NCBI GenBank assembly: GCA_002704915.1
Contig: PAIP01000068.1
Span: 1 to 64,000 of the forward strand
Length of the DNA stretch: 64,000 nt
Origin: Parvularcula sp.
Lineage (GTDB): Bacteria > Pseudomonadota > Alphaproteobacteria > Caulobacterales > Parvularculaceae
Direction: 5' to 3'
The position numbers and the translations under genes were made by a program. Below the pieces are notes generated by a model, which worked only from the letters and a program-made list of their open reading frames with translations, was not told where the DNA came from and did not search any database. Positions 34,301 to 43,514 of this stretch are shown piece by piece (position 1 is the first letter of the stretch; each line of letters opens with the position of its first letter).

Positions 34301-34957
34301 TCAGGGATAGAGATTGCTTTTCGTCCAGGACGCCTTGGCGCTTTCCCGGCGATATTGAAGCCGCTCATGCAGGCGGAACGGACGATTAACCCAGAACTCG
34401 ATCTGCAGAGGAATTAGTCTGTAGCCGGACCAGTGCGCCGGACGGGGAATCTCGCCGAGGCCGAATTGCGCAGTCTTTTTTGCAACAGCCTTTTCCAGTG
34501 CAAAGCGGCTTTCCAGCGGGCGCGACTGATCCGAGGCATGGGCCCCGATGCGCGACCCACGTGAGCGTGTGGCGAAATAAGCATCGGCCTCCTCCGCCGT
34601 CACCAGTTCCACAGGTCCGCGAAACCGCACCTGGCGGCGGATGGTTTTCCAGTGAAAGACGATAGCGGCTTTCGGATTTACGGCGAGCTGGCGCCCCTTT
34701 GCGCTTTCAAGATTGGTGTAGAAAGTCAGGCCGCAGGCGTCCACGTCTTTTAAAAGCACCATGCGAACGTCCGGCATTCCCTCTTCATCCGCCGTAGCCA
34801 GCGCCATGGCATTGGGATCGTTGGGCTCCTTCTTCGCCGCAAGGGCAAGCCATTCCGCAAACAGTGCGAACGGATCGCCGACAGTGAAGACCTCGCCCTG
34901 GTCTTGATCGACGGCGTAGGCTTCGTCCGACGGGCTCGGCGGGATGAGGTCGGCCAT
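34301..34957 (-). CDS. pdxH: Pyridoxamine 5'-phosphate oxidase
   Basis: A 218-residue FMN enzyme that oxidises pyridoxamine/pyridoxine 5'-phosphate to PLP. Motifs: [49 protein letters not shown] (FMN site), the substrate loop [21 protein letters not shown] and the C-terminal [24 protein letters not shown] (all read in parts); the terminal Asn-Leu-Tyr-Pro is canonical. Start at MADLIPP. It diverges from aroC across 111 bp. Confidence 0.97.
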   Translation of the reverse strand: MADLIPPSPSDEAYAVDQDQGEVFTVGDPFALFAEWLALAAKKEPNDPNAMALATADEEGMPDVRMVLLKDVDACGLTFYTNLESAKGRQLAVNPKAAIVFHWKTIRRQVRFRGPVELVTAEEADAYFATRSRGSRIGAHASDQSRPLESRFALEKAVAKKTAQFGLGEIPRPAHWSGYRLIPLQIEFWVNRPFRLHERLQYRRESAKASWTKSNLYP

Positions 34958-35068
34958 GAATGCTCCTTTGCCCAAGAATAACCCCAGCGATAACAGGGGG
35001 TTAGGAATTTCGTGCGGATATGGCTATAAGCTCGTCCCGCAAGACGTAGCGATTAGTACGGATAAGGC

Positions 35069-36169
35069 ATGTCTTTCAACAGTTTCGGCAGGATGCTGCG
35101 GTTCACGACCTGGGGCGAAAGCCACGGGCCGGCGCTCGGCGTCGTCATAGACGGCTGCCCGCCAGGGATCATCCTGCGTGAGGAAGACATTCAGACGGCC
35201 CTCGACAAGCGCCGACCCGGCACGTCTAAATTCGTGACCCAGCGGAAAGAACCGGACACGGTCAAAATCCTGTCCGGCGTTTTCGAGGACGACCGCACGG
35301 ATGGGCCGCGCACTACTGGGACACCCATCAGTCTCATGATTGAAAATGTGGACCAGCGATCCAAGGACTATTCCGATATTCGCGACAAATACCGTCCCGG
35401 CCACGCGGACTTCACCTATGACGCAAAATACGGGTTTCGCGATTATCGCGGCGGCGGACGCTCCTCAGCGCGCGAGACCGCCGCGCGGGTCGCCGCCGGC
35501 GTCATCGCCGAAAAAACTCTCGCCCATGTCCTGAAGAGCGCGGTCTGGATTCGCGCCTCCATGGTGCAGATGGGGCCTTACAAAATCGACCGCGGTAATT
35601 TTGACTGGATGAATGTGGACAAGAACCCGTTCTGGTGCGCCGATGCAAAAGCGGCTGAAGACTGGGCGGAAAAACTCGACGCCGCGCGCAAGGACGGGTC
35701 CTCCTACGGCGCCGTCATTGAAGTGGTCGCCTCGGGCGCGCCTGCGGGACTGGGCGCGCCGGTTTACGGTAAGCTCGACGCGGACCTTGCAAGCGCGATG
35801 ATGTCCATCAATGCGGTGAAAGGCGTCGAGATCGGCGCCGGGATGGAGGCCGCGGCGCTCACCGGCGAGGAAAACGCCGACGAAATCCGCATGAAAGACG
35901 GGGCGCCGCATTTCCTCTCCAACAAGGCGGGTGGCGTTCTCGGCGGCATTTCATCGGGTCAGGACATTGTCGCGCGCTTTGCGGTGAAACCCACCTCCTC
36001 TATCCTGACGCCGCGCAGGACGATCACCGCGAGAGGCGAAGAAACAACCATCCAGACCAAAGGCCGTCACGACCCCTGCGTCGGCATCCGCGCCGTGCCC
36101 GTCGGGATCGCGATGATGGCGCTGGTCCTCGCGGATCATGCCCTTATGCATCGCGGCCAATGCGGTTGA
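35069..36169 (+). CDS. aroC: Chorismate synthase
   Basis: A 366-residue AroC, converting EPSP to chorismate with reduced FMN. Signatures: [72 protein letters not shown] and the C-terminal [20 protein letters not shown] (in parts); catalytic His in the first and the DPC motif are intact. Divergent from pdxH, with a plausible shared promoter region. Confidence 0.98.
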   Translation: MSFNSFGRMLRFTTWGESHGPALGVVIDGCPPGIILREEDIQTALDKRRPGTSKFVTQRKEPDTVKILSGVFEDDRTDGPRTTGTPISLMIENVDQRSKDYSDIRDKYRPGHADFTYDAKYGFRDYRGGGRSSARETAARVAAGVIAEKTLAHVLKSAVWIRASMVQMGPYKIDRGNFDWMNVDKNPFWCADAKAAEDWAEKLDAARKDGSSYGAVIEVVASGAPAGLGAPVYGKLDADLASAMMSINAVKGVEIGAGMEAAALTGEENADEIRMKDGAPHFLSNKAGGVLGGISSGQDIVARFAVKPTSSILTPRRTITARGEETTIQTKGRHDPCVGIRAVPVGIAMMALVLADHALMHRGQCG

Positions 36170-36234
36170 TCCGGGGCCTCGTGAACTGACGCCGACGGTT
36201 TGCACCGGCGACGCCCCGGCCTATCCTGCGGAAT

Positions 36235-37209
36235 ATGAAAAAACGCTATCTTATCCCGCTCGTCCTTGCGGCATGTGTCGCCGCCGCTTTTCTCTTCCTG
36301 CGCACGCCAGATACGGACCCCGCTGCGATGGAGGCGAAATATACGAACGAAGCCTCGCAATTTGTGGAGGGGCCAAACGGCCTTCGGGTGCATTACCGCG
36401 ATCAGGGAAACAGGAATGGCGTTCCCATCGTCCTGGTGCATGGCACCGCCGCTTCGCTTCACACATGGGAGCCCCTTGTCGACCGGATGGGCGATAAATA
36501 TCGCATCATCACCTACACCCAGCCTGGACATGGGCTGACAGGCCCGAATGCAAATCACGATTATTCCTTTGCCGGCATGGCGCAGGCGCTGGATCTCGTC
36601 ACCGGGGAATTGTCGCTGGATCGTTTTGTGCTCGGCGGAAACTCCATGGGCGGCTGGGTCGCTTGGCGCTATGCGCTGGCGCATCCGGAGAGAGTGGACG
36701 CGTTGATCCTGCTCGATTCGTCGGGCATGCCATTGCGTGAGGGCGAAACCGAACCGCCGCTCAATCTCGGCTTCCGCCTCCTGAAAAATCCCGTCGGACG
36801 GTTTCTGTTAAAGCAGTTCACGCCGCGCGCCGCCGTCGAAAGGTCAGCGCTTGAATCCGTCTCGGTGAAATCGGTCATCACCGACGACATTGTCGACCGT
36901 TACTGGGAGCTCCTGCGTCTGCCCGGCAATCGCGCAGCAGCGGGACAGCGGGCGCTTGTCGATCGGGAGGGCGCCTATGCCAATGAAATTCACAACATCA
37001 CCGCGCCGACATTGATTATCTGGGGCGAAGAAGATGCATTGATCCATGCAACGGCCGCAACGACCTTCGATGAACGCCTGCCGAATGCAGAGGTCGTCAT
37101 TTATGAAGGCGTCGGCCACATTCCCATGGAGGAAGCGCCGGACCGAACCGCAGCGGATATCGACGCGTTTCTGGACCGCGTGCTTACGCCGGCTTCTGAA
37201 ACGCCGTGA
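36235..37209 (+). CDS. Alpha/beta hydrolase, membrane-anchored
   Basis: A 324-residue protein with an N-terminal signal anchor (MKKRYLIPLVLAACVAAAFLFL; LAAC could also be a lipobox) and an alpha/beta hydrolase domain: HGTAASLHTW (oxyanion), GNSMGGWVAW (nucleophile Ser), LIIWGEEDALI (Asp) and EGVGHIPMEE (His). Full triad. Substrate unknown; could be an esterase or lactonase. Its 3' end overlaps the convergent methyltransferase by 26 bases. Confidence 0.88.
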   Translation: MKKRYLIPLVLAACVAAAFLFLRTPDTDPAAMEAKYTNEASQFVEGPNGLRVHYRDQGNRNGVPIVLVHGTAASLHTWEPLVDRMGDKYRIITYTQPGHGLTGPNANHDYSFAGMAQALDLVTGELSLDRFVLGGNSMGGWVAWRYALAHPERVDALILLDSSGMPLREGETEPPLNLGFRLLKNPVGRFLLKQFTPRAAVERSALESVSVKSVITDDIVDRYWELLRLPGNRAAAGQRALVDREGAYANEIHNITAPTLIIWGEEDALIHATAATTFDERLPNAEVVIYEGVGHIPMEEAPDRTAADIDAFLDRVLTPASETP

Positions 37210-38257
37210 TCTTGGTCAGAAAAGCGAGCGTTTCGTCGCTTTTATTAAGCCTCGCTTCGCCGAACAGCGCCGGCAAATCCGTCCGGCAATAGCTGTCGTA
37301 ATACGGCTCATGAAAACCGCGCGGAAAATTCTCAAGCAGGATGTCAAAGCCAAGCTCGTCACCGAACTGTATTGTATCCGTGTGAATATATACGCCACCG
37401 GGCTTCAATAGGCGGGCGATTTCCGCCGCGACCTCGCGCCGGACCCTGGGCGGCAGTTCATGGAACAGATAAACGGACGTCACGATGTCGAAAGACGCAT
37501 CGGGCAGTCCGGTTGCTTCCGCCGGCTGCTGAATGAAATCAACGCTTTTTGCATTGCCCAAGGCGGTGCGGGCGCGCGCGAGATAGGCGGGCGAGAGATC
37601 CAGCGCCGTAAGGTTCAGCATTGGCCAGTTGTGGTTCACCTCGGCGAGAAAACCGCCGCCGCCGCAACCGAGATCGAGAAGACTTGCGGCGCCCGCGTCT
37701 TTTCCTTTCAGCGCCTTGCGCACAAGGGGCAAGGCCTGTCTGCGCATGGCGGCGGCGGCTCCGGTAAACAGCGTCTCCACCTGCATATCATAGCGCGCAG
37801 CGGATGCGTCGCTCAGCCAGCCGTCGGTCTGATAATGAAAATTCTGCAGGTAATAGCGCGGATATTTATCGCGCATGGCCTCGGTCAAGACTTCGGAATG
37901 GGCGCGGGCCGATTTTCGCCGCGCCACCTTGCGCGCGTCGATCAGATAGTCGCGGCTTTCGCGCCAGAGTTTTGAGAAAGACGGCGCGCGGCGAAGCTCG
38001 GACGGCATTTTGTAAAGGCCGGATTCCACATTTTTCCAGTCGTGCTGGAAAAGCTCACGGAAAGAGGTTTTGAGCCGCTCGCGGTCCAGCGGCCCGAACT
38101 CCTCCGCATAAGGCGCCTGACCCGGCTCTGTCAGCGGGCCCATCAAGCGGCGGCCATAGGCGTAATGGCCCGTATACCAGAGCACCCGCGCCGCCTGGGC
38201 CGCGCCATAGGCGGCGCGTTTTGCGCTATTGGCGATCATGGCGTTCAGCGGCGCCAT
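37184..38257 (-). CDS. SAM-dependent methyltransferase
   Basis: A 357-residue protein with a class I Rossmann methyltransferase domain in the C-terminal two-thirds: LLDLGCGGGGFLAEV (motif I), LTALDLSPAYLARA (acidic end of strand 2), FDIVTSVYLFHELP (motif IV) and ARLLKPGGVYIHTDT. The N-terminal 140 residues are helical and not recognised. Substrate not deducible. It lies three bases downstream of rlmD on the same strand, possibly in one transcription unit, and overlaps the convergent hydrolase gene. Confidence 0.88.
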   Translation of the reverse strand: MAPLNAMIANSAKRAAYGAAQAARVLWYTGHYAYGRRLMGPLTEPGQAPYAEEFGPLDRERLKTSFRELFQHDWKNVESGLYKMPSELRRAPSFSKLWRESRDYLIDARKVARRKSARAHSEVLTEAMRDKYPRYYLQNFHYQTDGWLSDASAARYDMQVETLFTGAAAAMRRQALPLVRKALKGKDAGAASLLDLGCGGGGFLAEVNHNWPMLNLTALDLSPAYLARARTALGNAKSVDFIQQPAEATGLPDASFDIVTSVYLFHELPPRVRREVAAEIARLLKPGGVYIHTDTIQFGDELGFDILLENFPRGFHEPYYDSYCRTDLPALFGEARLNKSDETLAFLTKITAFQKPA

Positions 38258-38260
38258 CTC

Positions 38261-39553
38261 TCACTCCTTCGTGAAAATTCCGGCAAGCTCAACATGGGCC
38301 GAGAACACGAACTGATCAACGGGCAAGACCTGCGACAGACGATACCCGCCCGCACGCAAAATGCTCGCATCCCGCGCGAAACTCGCCGGATTGCAGGAGA
38401 CGCCGATGACCAGTGGAACCGGGGATTGCGCGATTTCTTCGGCCTGCGCCTTTGCGCCCGCCCGTGGCGGATCGAAAATGACCGCGTCATAGGACTTCAG
38501 CTCTTCCGCGCTGAGCGGGCGTTCAAACAGGTTGCGCCGCTCCGCTCTTACGGAATGACGCAGCCCGGCGCTTCGCGCCGATGCATCCAGTGCAGCGATC
38601 GCCGGCGCGTCGGAATCGAACGCATCCACTGCTGCGGATTTGGCGAGCGGCAGAGAAAACGTGCCGCATCCGGAAAAAAGGTCTGCGATGCGCTTGCCTC
38701 CTTGCGCATAACGCGTGACGAAATCGGTCAGCACGGCTTCCCCTTCCACGCTAGCCTGTAGAAACGCCCCGGGCGGAATTTCGACGGGAATATCGCCAAA
38801 GCGAACAACCGGCGCCTCGAACATGACCACCGGCGCGCCATCCGCGGCAAGCCGGACGACGCCGGCGTCTCGAGCGGCTTCCGTCAGCGCCATGATCTGA
38901 GGCCCGCTCAGATCGTCTGAAACGTCGCCGCCGATGAACGCCGCATCAAGACCGTTATTGCAGAGCGTGACGTGAAGATCGAAGCTGCGCCACAGCGGCG
39001 GCGCCGCCTCCGCAAGCGTGCGCAAGCGGGGCAAGGCTTCGGCAAGTTTCGGCGCCAGCACCAGACATTCCCTGATCGCGACAATGTGCGATGACGCACG
39101 CTCATTGAATCCGAAGATAAGACCCGCCGCCGTCCGGCGCGCGGCAAAGGCGGCGCGGCGCCGCGATGACGGCGCGCAAGCATGAAGCGGCGCGACAATC
39201 TCCTCACCGAACCCCTCCCGCGCCAGCGCATTGGTGACGAGTTTGCGCTTCCAGTCGCGATAAAAGCTTTCCGTCAGATGTTGCAGCGCGCAGCCGCCGC
39301 ATTCGCCAAAATGGGCGCATGGCGGCGGCGCCCGGTGAGGGCTCTCTTCGATCAGCGTTTCTATCTCACCGCGCTCGCCGCGATAGGCGATGCGCGCGAG
39401 ATCGCCCGGCGCGGAACAGGGTACGAAAACTTTTCTGTCGTCGATGATCGCCACGCCGTCGCCGCGGGCGCCGATCTCAACGATCCCCGCCTCTGCTTTT
39501 TTCAGCGGCGCCGGTGCAGGCCGGCGCGACCTAGTCTTTCTTCGTCGCGCCAA
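38261..39553 (-). CDS. rlmD: 23S rRNA (uracil-C5)-methyltransferase, TrmA/RlmD family
   Basis: A 430-residue RNA m5U methyltransferase. An N-terminal TRAM domain (about 15-65) is followed by the iron-sulfur ligands CAHFGECGGCALQ with a fourth Cys in RECLVL. SAM motif ADLFSGCGTFSLPLA and the catalytic SCNPASFARD with YDAVIFDPPRAGAKAQ are complete. RlmD and RlmC are hard to tell apart by sequence alone in Alphaproteobacteria. Translation starts at a TTG inside the end of tlyA (AGGGA about eight bases earlier), overlapping it by 23 bases. Confidence 0.9.
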   Translation of the reverse strand: MARRRKTRSRRPAPAPLKKAEAGIVEIGARGDGVAIIDDRKVFVPCSAPGDLARIAYRGERGEIETLIEESPHRAPPPCAHFGECGGCALQHLTESFYRDWKRKLVTNALAREGFGEEIVAPLHACAPSSRRRAAFAARRTAAGLIFGFNERASSHIVAIRECLVLAPKLAEALPRLRTLAEAAPPLWRSFDLHVTLCNNGLDAAFIGGDVSDDLSGPQIMALTEAARDAGVVRLAADGAPVVMFEAPVVRFGDIPVEIPPGAFLQASVEGEAVLTDFVTRYAQGGKRIADLFSGCGTFSLPLAKSAAVDAFDSDAPAIAALDASARSAGLRHSVRAERRNLFERPLSAEELKSYDAVIFDPPRAGAKAQAEEIAQSPVPLVIGVSCNPASFARDASILRAGGYRLSQVLPVDQFVFSAHVELAGIFTKE

Positions 39554-40256
39554 TGAGGAATTCCCTGTTGCCGTCGCCGCCGAGAACGGGGCTGTCGATC
39601 AAGCCATGGACCGTCCAGCCTTGCCCATCAATCCATTCGGCCATCTCCCGCGCGCAAGGTCCCGCCAGCCCTTCTTTCACGATGCCGCCTTTGCCAAGTC
39701 CCTCGCGCCCCACTTCGAATTGCGGCTTTACGAGCGCCGCAAGCCGGCAAACCGGCGCTGCAAGCGCCAAGGCAAAGGGAAGCGCCTTTTTCAGGCTGAT
39801 GAAGCTGACATCGCAGACAATGACATTGATCGGGTCAGGAATGCTTTGCCTGTTCAGGTCTTTGGCGTGAGTTTTTTCAAGATTGATAACGCGCGGATTG
39901 CCGGCGATTTTCGGATGAAGCTGTCCCTGCCCCACATCGACGGCGTATACTTTCGCCGCCCCCTGACGCAACAGAACATCGGTAAAGCCGCCAGTTGACG
40001 CACCGAGGTCGAGGCAAGTTCTACCCTCCACATCGAATCTGAATTCATCGAGCGCCGCCTCAAGCTTCACCCCGCCGCGGGAGACATAATCGTGGGCCGC
40101 GCCTGTCACCTGTACTTCGGCGCCCTCGGCGATTTTCTGCGCCGGTTTCGCGGCGACCGCGCCATTCACAATGACGAGACCCGCCGCAATCGCTTCCTGC
40201 GCACGGGCGCGGCTTTCCGCCAGACCGGTCTGAACGAGATAGTGATCGAGACGCAT
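39531..40256 (-). CDS. tlyA: TlyA family rRNA 2'-O-methyltransferase / hemolysin-like
   Basis: A 241-residue protein: N-terminal S4 RNA-binding domain (MRLDHYLVQTGLAESRARAQEAIAAGLVIVNG), then an FtsJ-like methyltransferase with YVSRGGVKLEAALDEF, CLDLGASTGGFTDVLL (SAM) and VCDVSFISLKKAL. TlyA modifies 16S/23S rRNA (2'-O-methylcytidine). Start at MRLDHYLV. In many Alphaproteobacteria tlyA directly follows dxs; here dxs is 3.3 kb upstream with other genes between them. Confidence 0.93.
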   Translation of the reverse strand: MRLDHYLVQTGLAESRARAQEAIAAGLVIVNGAVAAKPAQKIAEGAEVQVTGAAHDYVSRGGVKLEAALDEFRFDVEGRTCLDLGASTGGFTDVLLRQGAAKVYAVDVGQGQLHPKIAGNPRVINLEKTHAKDLNRQSIPDPINVIVCDVSFISLKKALPFALALAAPVCRLAALVKPQFEVGREGLGKGGIVKEGLAGPCAREMAEWIDGQGWTVHGLIDSPVLGGDGNREFLIGATKKD

Positions 40257-40427
40257 TTTCCGCCAACCCTTGGGAGCGCTCTTATACACCAAAGCGCTTT
40301 CAAATGAGAATGCGCGTCCCTGCAAGCGCGGCGCTAGATCGCGTAGAAATTTCGGGAACGCCGCTGAAGAACCCGTGTTTCCTAGCACATAAACAGGCAA
40401 AAAATTTAAAGGAAAGGACCATTCGAC

Positions 40428-41000
40428 ATGTCAAAACTCGAAAACAAAAAGATCGCCATTGTCGCCGCCGACGGCTTTGAACAGGTGGAACTGACCTCCC
40501 CGCTTGACGCCTTGAAAAAGGAAGGCGCCGAGATTCATGTGATTTCGATCAAGAGCGGCGAGATCACCGGCTTCAATCATATGGAGCGCGGCGATTCCAT
40601 AAAGGTCGAGAAGGAAATCGCTGACGCGGACATTAACGACTATGACGGCGTGGTGATCCCCGGCGGGCTTTTCAATCCGGACGCCCTGCGCCGCGATGAG
40701 AAAGTGATCGCCTTTGTGCGCAGCGCTTTTGCAAAAAAACTTCCCGTCGCCGCCATCTGCCACGGACCGCAGGTCTTGATCACTGCGGAAGTTGTGAAAG
40801 GCCGCAAGATGACTGGCTTCAGCGCGATCCAGCCGGATCTCAAAAACGCCGGCGCGGAAGTGAGCGATGAAGAAGTCGTCGTCGACCACGGCCTTGTGAC
40901 CAGCCGCAACCCAGACGACCTCCCCGCCTTCAATAAGAAAATGATCGAGGAGTTCTGCGAAGGCGAACACGCCAGGCAAAAGAAATCGATCGCTGCGTAA
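40428..41000 (+). CDS. DJ-1/PfpI family protein
   Basis: A 190-residue type 1 glutamine-amidotransferase-like protein. The nucleophile elbow AAICHGPQVL has the reactive Cys and following His; the upstream Glu is in ADGFEQVELTSPLDAL. PfpI/YhbO-type members act as glyoxalase III or deglycase-like stress proteins. AAAGGA ribosome site. It sits on the strand opposite the flanking tlyA and symporter genes, with its own promoter region. Confidence 0.93.
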   Translation: MSKLENKKIAIVAADGFEQVELTSPLDALKKEGAEIHVISIKSGEITGFNHMERGDSIKVEKEIADADINDYDGVVIPGGLFNPDALRRDEKVIAFVRSAFAKKLPVAAICHGPQVLITAEVVKGRKMTGFSAIQPDLKNAGAEVSDEEVVVDHGLVTSRNPDDLPAFNKKMIEEFCEGEHARQKKSIAA

Positions 41001-41035
41001 TCCTTCTGTCGCCCCCTCGAAAGCGCAGCATCGGC

Positions 41036-41061
41036 AAAGCCCCGCTTCACGGCGGGGCTTT
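41036..41061 (+). terminator. Weak hairpin terminator after the DJ-1/PfpI gene
   Basis: AAAGCCCCGC (41036-41045) pairs with GCGGGGCTTT (41052-41061), a 10-bp stem ending in only three Ts. It lies between convergent genes. Confidence 0.65.
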
Positions 41062-41069
41062 CGCCTGCA

Positions 41070-42548
41070 TCAAATTTTTTGAGGCTTGCCTCCGCGCAAC
41101 GGGCCTTCAAGCAAGCCGGCGACCACATAGGCGCCGAGCGACACCACAACGGAATAGATGAAATACCCGTCGATGGGCTCGACATCCCCGGCGAGCGTAG
41201 CCTGCAGCGCCGGACCCATGGGCATCCCATCGCTGATGGCGTCCATCATGGGCAAGACGAGAAGCGTCGCAAGGTTGAAGGCGACGCATGTATAGATGCA
41301 GGCGAGCGCCGCCATCGGCCCGCCAAAGCGCGTGCGCAGCCCGATCAAAGTGGCGACCACGATGGCGCCCTGCCCGAAGACGGAAGTAAGCGCGATCAGT
41401 TCGTAAATGTCGGATCCCCCAAGCGCCACGGCAAGCGCGCCTGCGCCGGCGAAGGCCGTGCCAAAACGTGCAATCATCAACTGGCGCCGCTCGCTTGAGC
41501 GCGCATGCAGCTTTTTTAGAATGTTGATGGAAATCAGCGACGAGACGGCAAGCAGGTTGGAATCGACCGTCGACAAAATCGCCGAAAAAAGCGCGCCGAT
41601 AAAAACAATCGCCAACATAGGCGGCAGGAACTCGATCGCCATTGCCGGAATGAAATTATCGCCGTCAGCACCCGGCACATTCATATGCGCGCCTGAAAGC
41701 CCGATCAGCACGGGCATCATGCCGATGCCCACATAAAGCCCGGCCGCGGAAAACGCCGCCGCTTTCGCGGTGGAGGTGGATTTCGCCGCAAGAAAACGGG
41801 TGATGACTTCCTGGGTGACGAGACTGCCGATCACCGGGATCGCCCAGGCGTCAGCGCGGGTGAAAAGCGATTCCCCCGGCGCGATGAGGCGAAGCTGATC
41901 CGGTTCGATCACCGACAGCATGGCCGCAAAGCCGCCGAACTGGTGAACGATGGCGACGAAGAGAACCAGGACGCCGCCCATCAAAAACAGGCCCTGCACC
42001 ACGTCGGTCACGACATCGCCGATGAGCCCCGCAAACATAGAATAAAAAATAACGACGCCCGCGGCGACGAACAGCGTCAGGACGCCCGGCAGGCCGAGCG
42101 TCGTTTCCAGAATGGCGGCGATGGCGAGAAGCTGCGCCCCGGCCCAGATGACCGAGATGATGACAAGCACAATGGCGGTGATGAATTCCGCATGTTTGCC
42201 GAAGCGATCGCGGAAAAAATCGGCGATGGTCACATAGCCGTGGCTGCGGATCTTGCCCGCCACCAGGAAGGCTGTCGCCACGAGACAGATAGCGTATCCG
42301 AAGGGCTCCGCCCGCGCGCCGGAAAGGCCGCCCTCCGCCACCGCCGCCGACGAGCCGAGTATGGTCTCGGCCCCGAACCAGGTGGCGAACAGCGAGAGCG
42401 TGATGGGGAAATAGCCGAGCCGTCCGCCGGCGATGTAATAATCCGTATCGCTCTTGGTGCCGCGCGCGAACCACAGGCCGATGGCAATCTGGATCACCAC
42501 ATAGACCGTGATGAAGAGCATCAATTCGACTCGTGACAGGTCCTCCAT
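41070..42548 (-). CDS. Sodium:solute symporter family transporter
   Basis: A 492-residue SSS-family (SLC5-like) transporter with about 13 helices. Conserved features: ARGTKSDTDYYIAGGRLGYFPITLSLFATWFGAETILGSSAAVAEGG (core helix 1 broken by Gly-Ala-Glu), AILSTVDSNLLAVSSLISINILKKL (Ser-Thr sodium site of helix 8). Substrate could be proline, pantothenate, a sugar or a carboxylate; not resolved. Start placed at MEDLSRVELM; the frame extends to 42815 through non-family sequence. Confidence 0.92.
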   Translation of the reverse strand: MEDLSRVELMLFITVYVVIQIAIGLWFARGTKSDTDYYIAGGRLGYFPITLSLFATWFGAETILGSSAAVAEGGLSGARAEPFGYAICLVATAFLVAGKIRSHGYVTIADFFRDRFGKHAEFITAIVLVIISVIWAGAQLLAIAAILETTLGLPGVLTLFVAAGVVIFYSMFAGLIGDVVTDVVQGLFLMGGVLVLFVAIVHQFGGFAAMLSVIEPDQLRLIAPGESLFTRADAWAIPVIGSLVTQEVITRFLAAKSTSTAKAAAFSAAGLYVGIGMMPVLIGLSGAHMNVPGADGDNFIPAMAIEFLPPMLAIVFIGALFSAILSTVDSNLLAVSSLISINILKKLHARSSERRQLMIARFGTAFAGAGALAVALGGSDIYELIALTSVFGQGAIVVATLIGLRTRFGGPMAALACIYTCVAFNLATLLVLPMMDAISDGMPMGPALQATLAGDVEPIDGYFIYSVVVSLGAYVVAGLLEGPLRGGKPQKI

Positions 42549-42626
42549 GCCGGTTACGCCCCTCTTCTTGCAAAACCCGTCCATAGAGCCGCAAATCGCG
42601 GCGCTTGAAAAGCAAAAACCCGCATA

Positions 42627-42660
42627 CGGAAAAACCCGGCGCTTGTCGGCGCCGGGTTCG
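42627..42660 (-). terminator. Rho-independent terminator of the higBA operon
   Basis: On the minus strand AACCCGGCGC (42658-42649) and GCGCCGGGTT (42642-42633) form a 10-bp stem followed by T residues. It is located about 100 bp beyond the higA stop. Confidence 0.85.
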
Positions 42661-42753
42661 CGTTGATAATTGTCAGTGCATTGCGCAGGCGACGAAGTGT
42701 CAACCGCGCAGATTGACCATTGGATTCCATATCGAAGGCAGGCAGGACCAGCT

Positions 42754-43053
42754 TCAAGCGGCGCAGTAAGGCTCCACCTTTCGAGCGATCTCTGCTTCTT
42801 GCTGGCGCACGGCATGAGCGTCGTAGATAAGTTGCATGCGCATCAAAGCCTCCATCGGCTGGCCGAAAGCCTTCTCGATACGCAGCGCCATTTCCGAAGA
42901 AAGAGTGGAACGTTCGTTCAGCAAGGCGTCAAGCGCCTGCCGGGTGACGCCAAGATGCTTCGCCGCCTGCGTCACGGTCATGCCTTCAGGCAGAACCCAG
43001 TTTTTTACATACGACCCCGGATGCGAAGGCCGCATTCCGATTTTGATGGCCAT
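42754..43053 (-). CDS. higA: HigA family antitoxin
   Basis: A 99-residue antitoxin of the HigA/VapI type: IGMRPSHPGSYVKNWVLPEGMTVTQAAKHLGVTRQALDALLNERSTLSSEMALRIEKAF (in parts) is the helix-turn-helix domain of the family. It neutralises HigB and represses the operon through the palindromes upstream. It follows higB by 24 bp, the toxin-first order typical for higBA. Confidence 0.93.
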   Translation of the reverse strand: MAIKIGMRPSHPGSYVKNWVLPEGMTVTQAAKHLGVTRQALDALLNERSTLSSEMALRIEKAFGQPMEALMRMQLIYDAHAVRQQEAEIARKVEPYCAA

Positions 43054-43077
43054 ATTTCTTTCCTTTCATGCTCAACC

Positions 43078-43368
43078 TCAATGATAGTCTTCAAAATCGA
43101 GGTCGAAAATTTCGTTCGTTTTCGCGTCATGCCGAAATGTCAGTCGCCAATTGGCGTAAACTGAAATGGCGTGAACGCCTTTCCTTTTTCCTTTGAGGAC
43201 ATGAGGTTTCCCAACTGGAATCTCAAAAAACTCTTCGATGTCCTCAATCGCAATCAGCATCGAAAGCAAGGCGCGGATTTTTTCCAAATATTCCGCCGGC
43301 AGCTTGCTTCCATCGTCCTTCTCAATAAATTTCTTCAACCCTTTATGACTTATATTTTTTATTTCCAT
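43078..43368 (-). CDS. higB: HigB/RelE family toxin (mRNA interferase)
   Basis: A 96-residue RelE-superfamily ribosome-dependent RNase. The family core KGKRKGVHAISVYANWRLTFRHD and the C-terminal IFDLDFEDYH are present. This protein is larger than the compact HigB relatives because of an insertion around residues 20-50. Base composition is more AT-rich than its neighbours (Lys AAA, Ile ATT/ATA use is high), suggesting acquisition by transfer. It has AAGGA upstream and a short overlapping leader reading frame. Confidence 0.92.
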   Translation of the reverse strand: MEIKNISHKGLKKFIEKDDGSKLPAEYLEKIRALLSMLIAIEDIEEFFEIPVGKPHVLKGKRKGVHAISVYANWRLTFRHDAKTNEIFDLDFEDYH

Positions 43369-43393
43369 TTCCTTTTGTTATCCTTTTCTTCAT
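43343..43393 (-). CDS. Candidate 16-residue leader peptide overlapping higB
   Basis: ATG at 43393 opens a short frame (Met-Lys-Lys-Arg-Ile-Thr start, TAA at 43343-43345) within the higB leader. It overlaps the higB start by 26 bases in a different frame. Its ribosome site (AGAGA) is weak. It could be translated and affect higB initiation by coupling, or simply be chance in an A-rich leader. Confidence 0.25.
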   Translation of the reverse strand: MKKRITKGNGNKKYKS

Positions 43394-43447
43394 AGAAATT
43401 TCTCTCTTAAAAATTAAAGGTGGGCGCAAACGTCCCCTATGCGCATC

Positions 43448-43488
43448 AATATAACATGACAAGCGACGCTTGTCAAGCGACGCTTGTC
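43448..43488 (-). promoter_or_regulatory. higBA promoter with overlapping tandem operator
   Basis: On the minus strand TTGACA (43476-43471), 17 bases, TATATT (43453-43448): a near-consensus sigma70 promoter. A perfect 19-bp palindrome TGACAAGCGACGCTTGTCA (43457-43475) fills the spacer and overlaps the -35; the 14-mer AAGCGACGCTTGTC is then repeated immediately at 43475-43488. HigA binding here would block RNA polymerase, the expected autoregulation. Confidence 0.85.
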
Positions 43489-43514
43489 GGAAACGCATCG
43501 AATTGGAAAACCGT

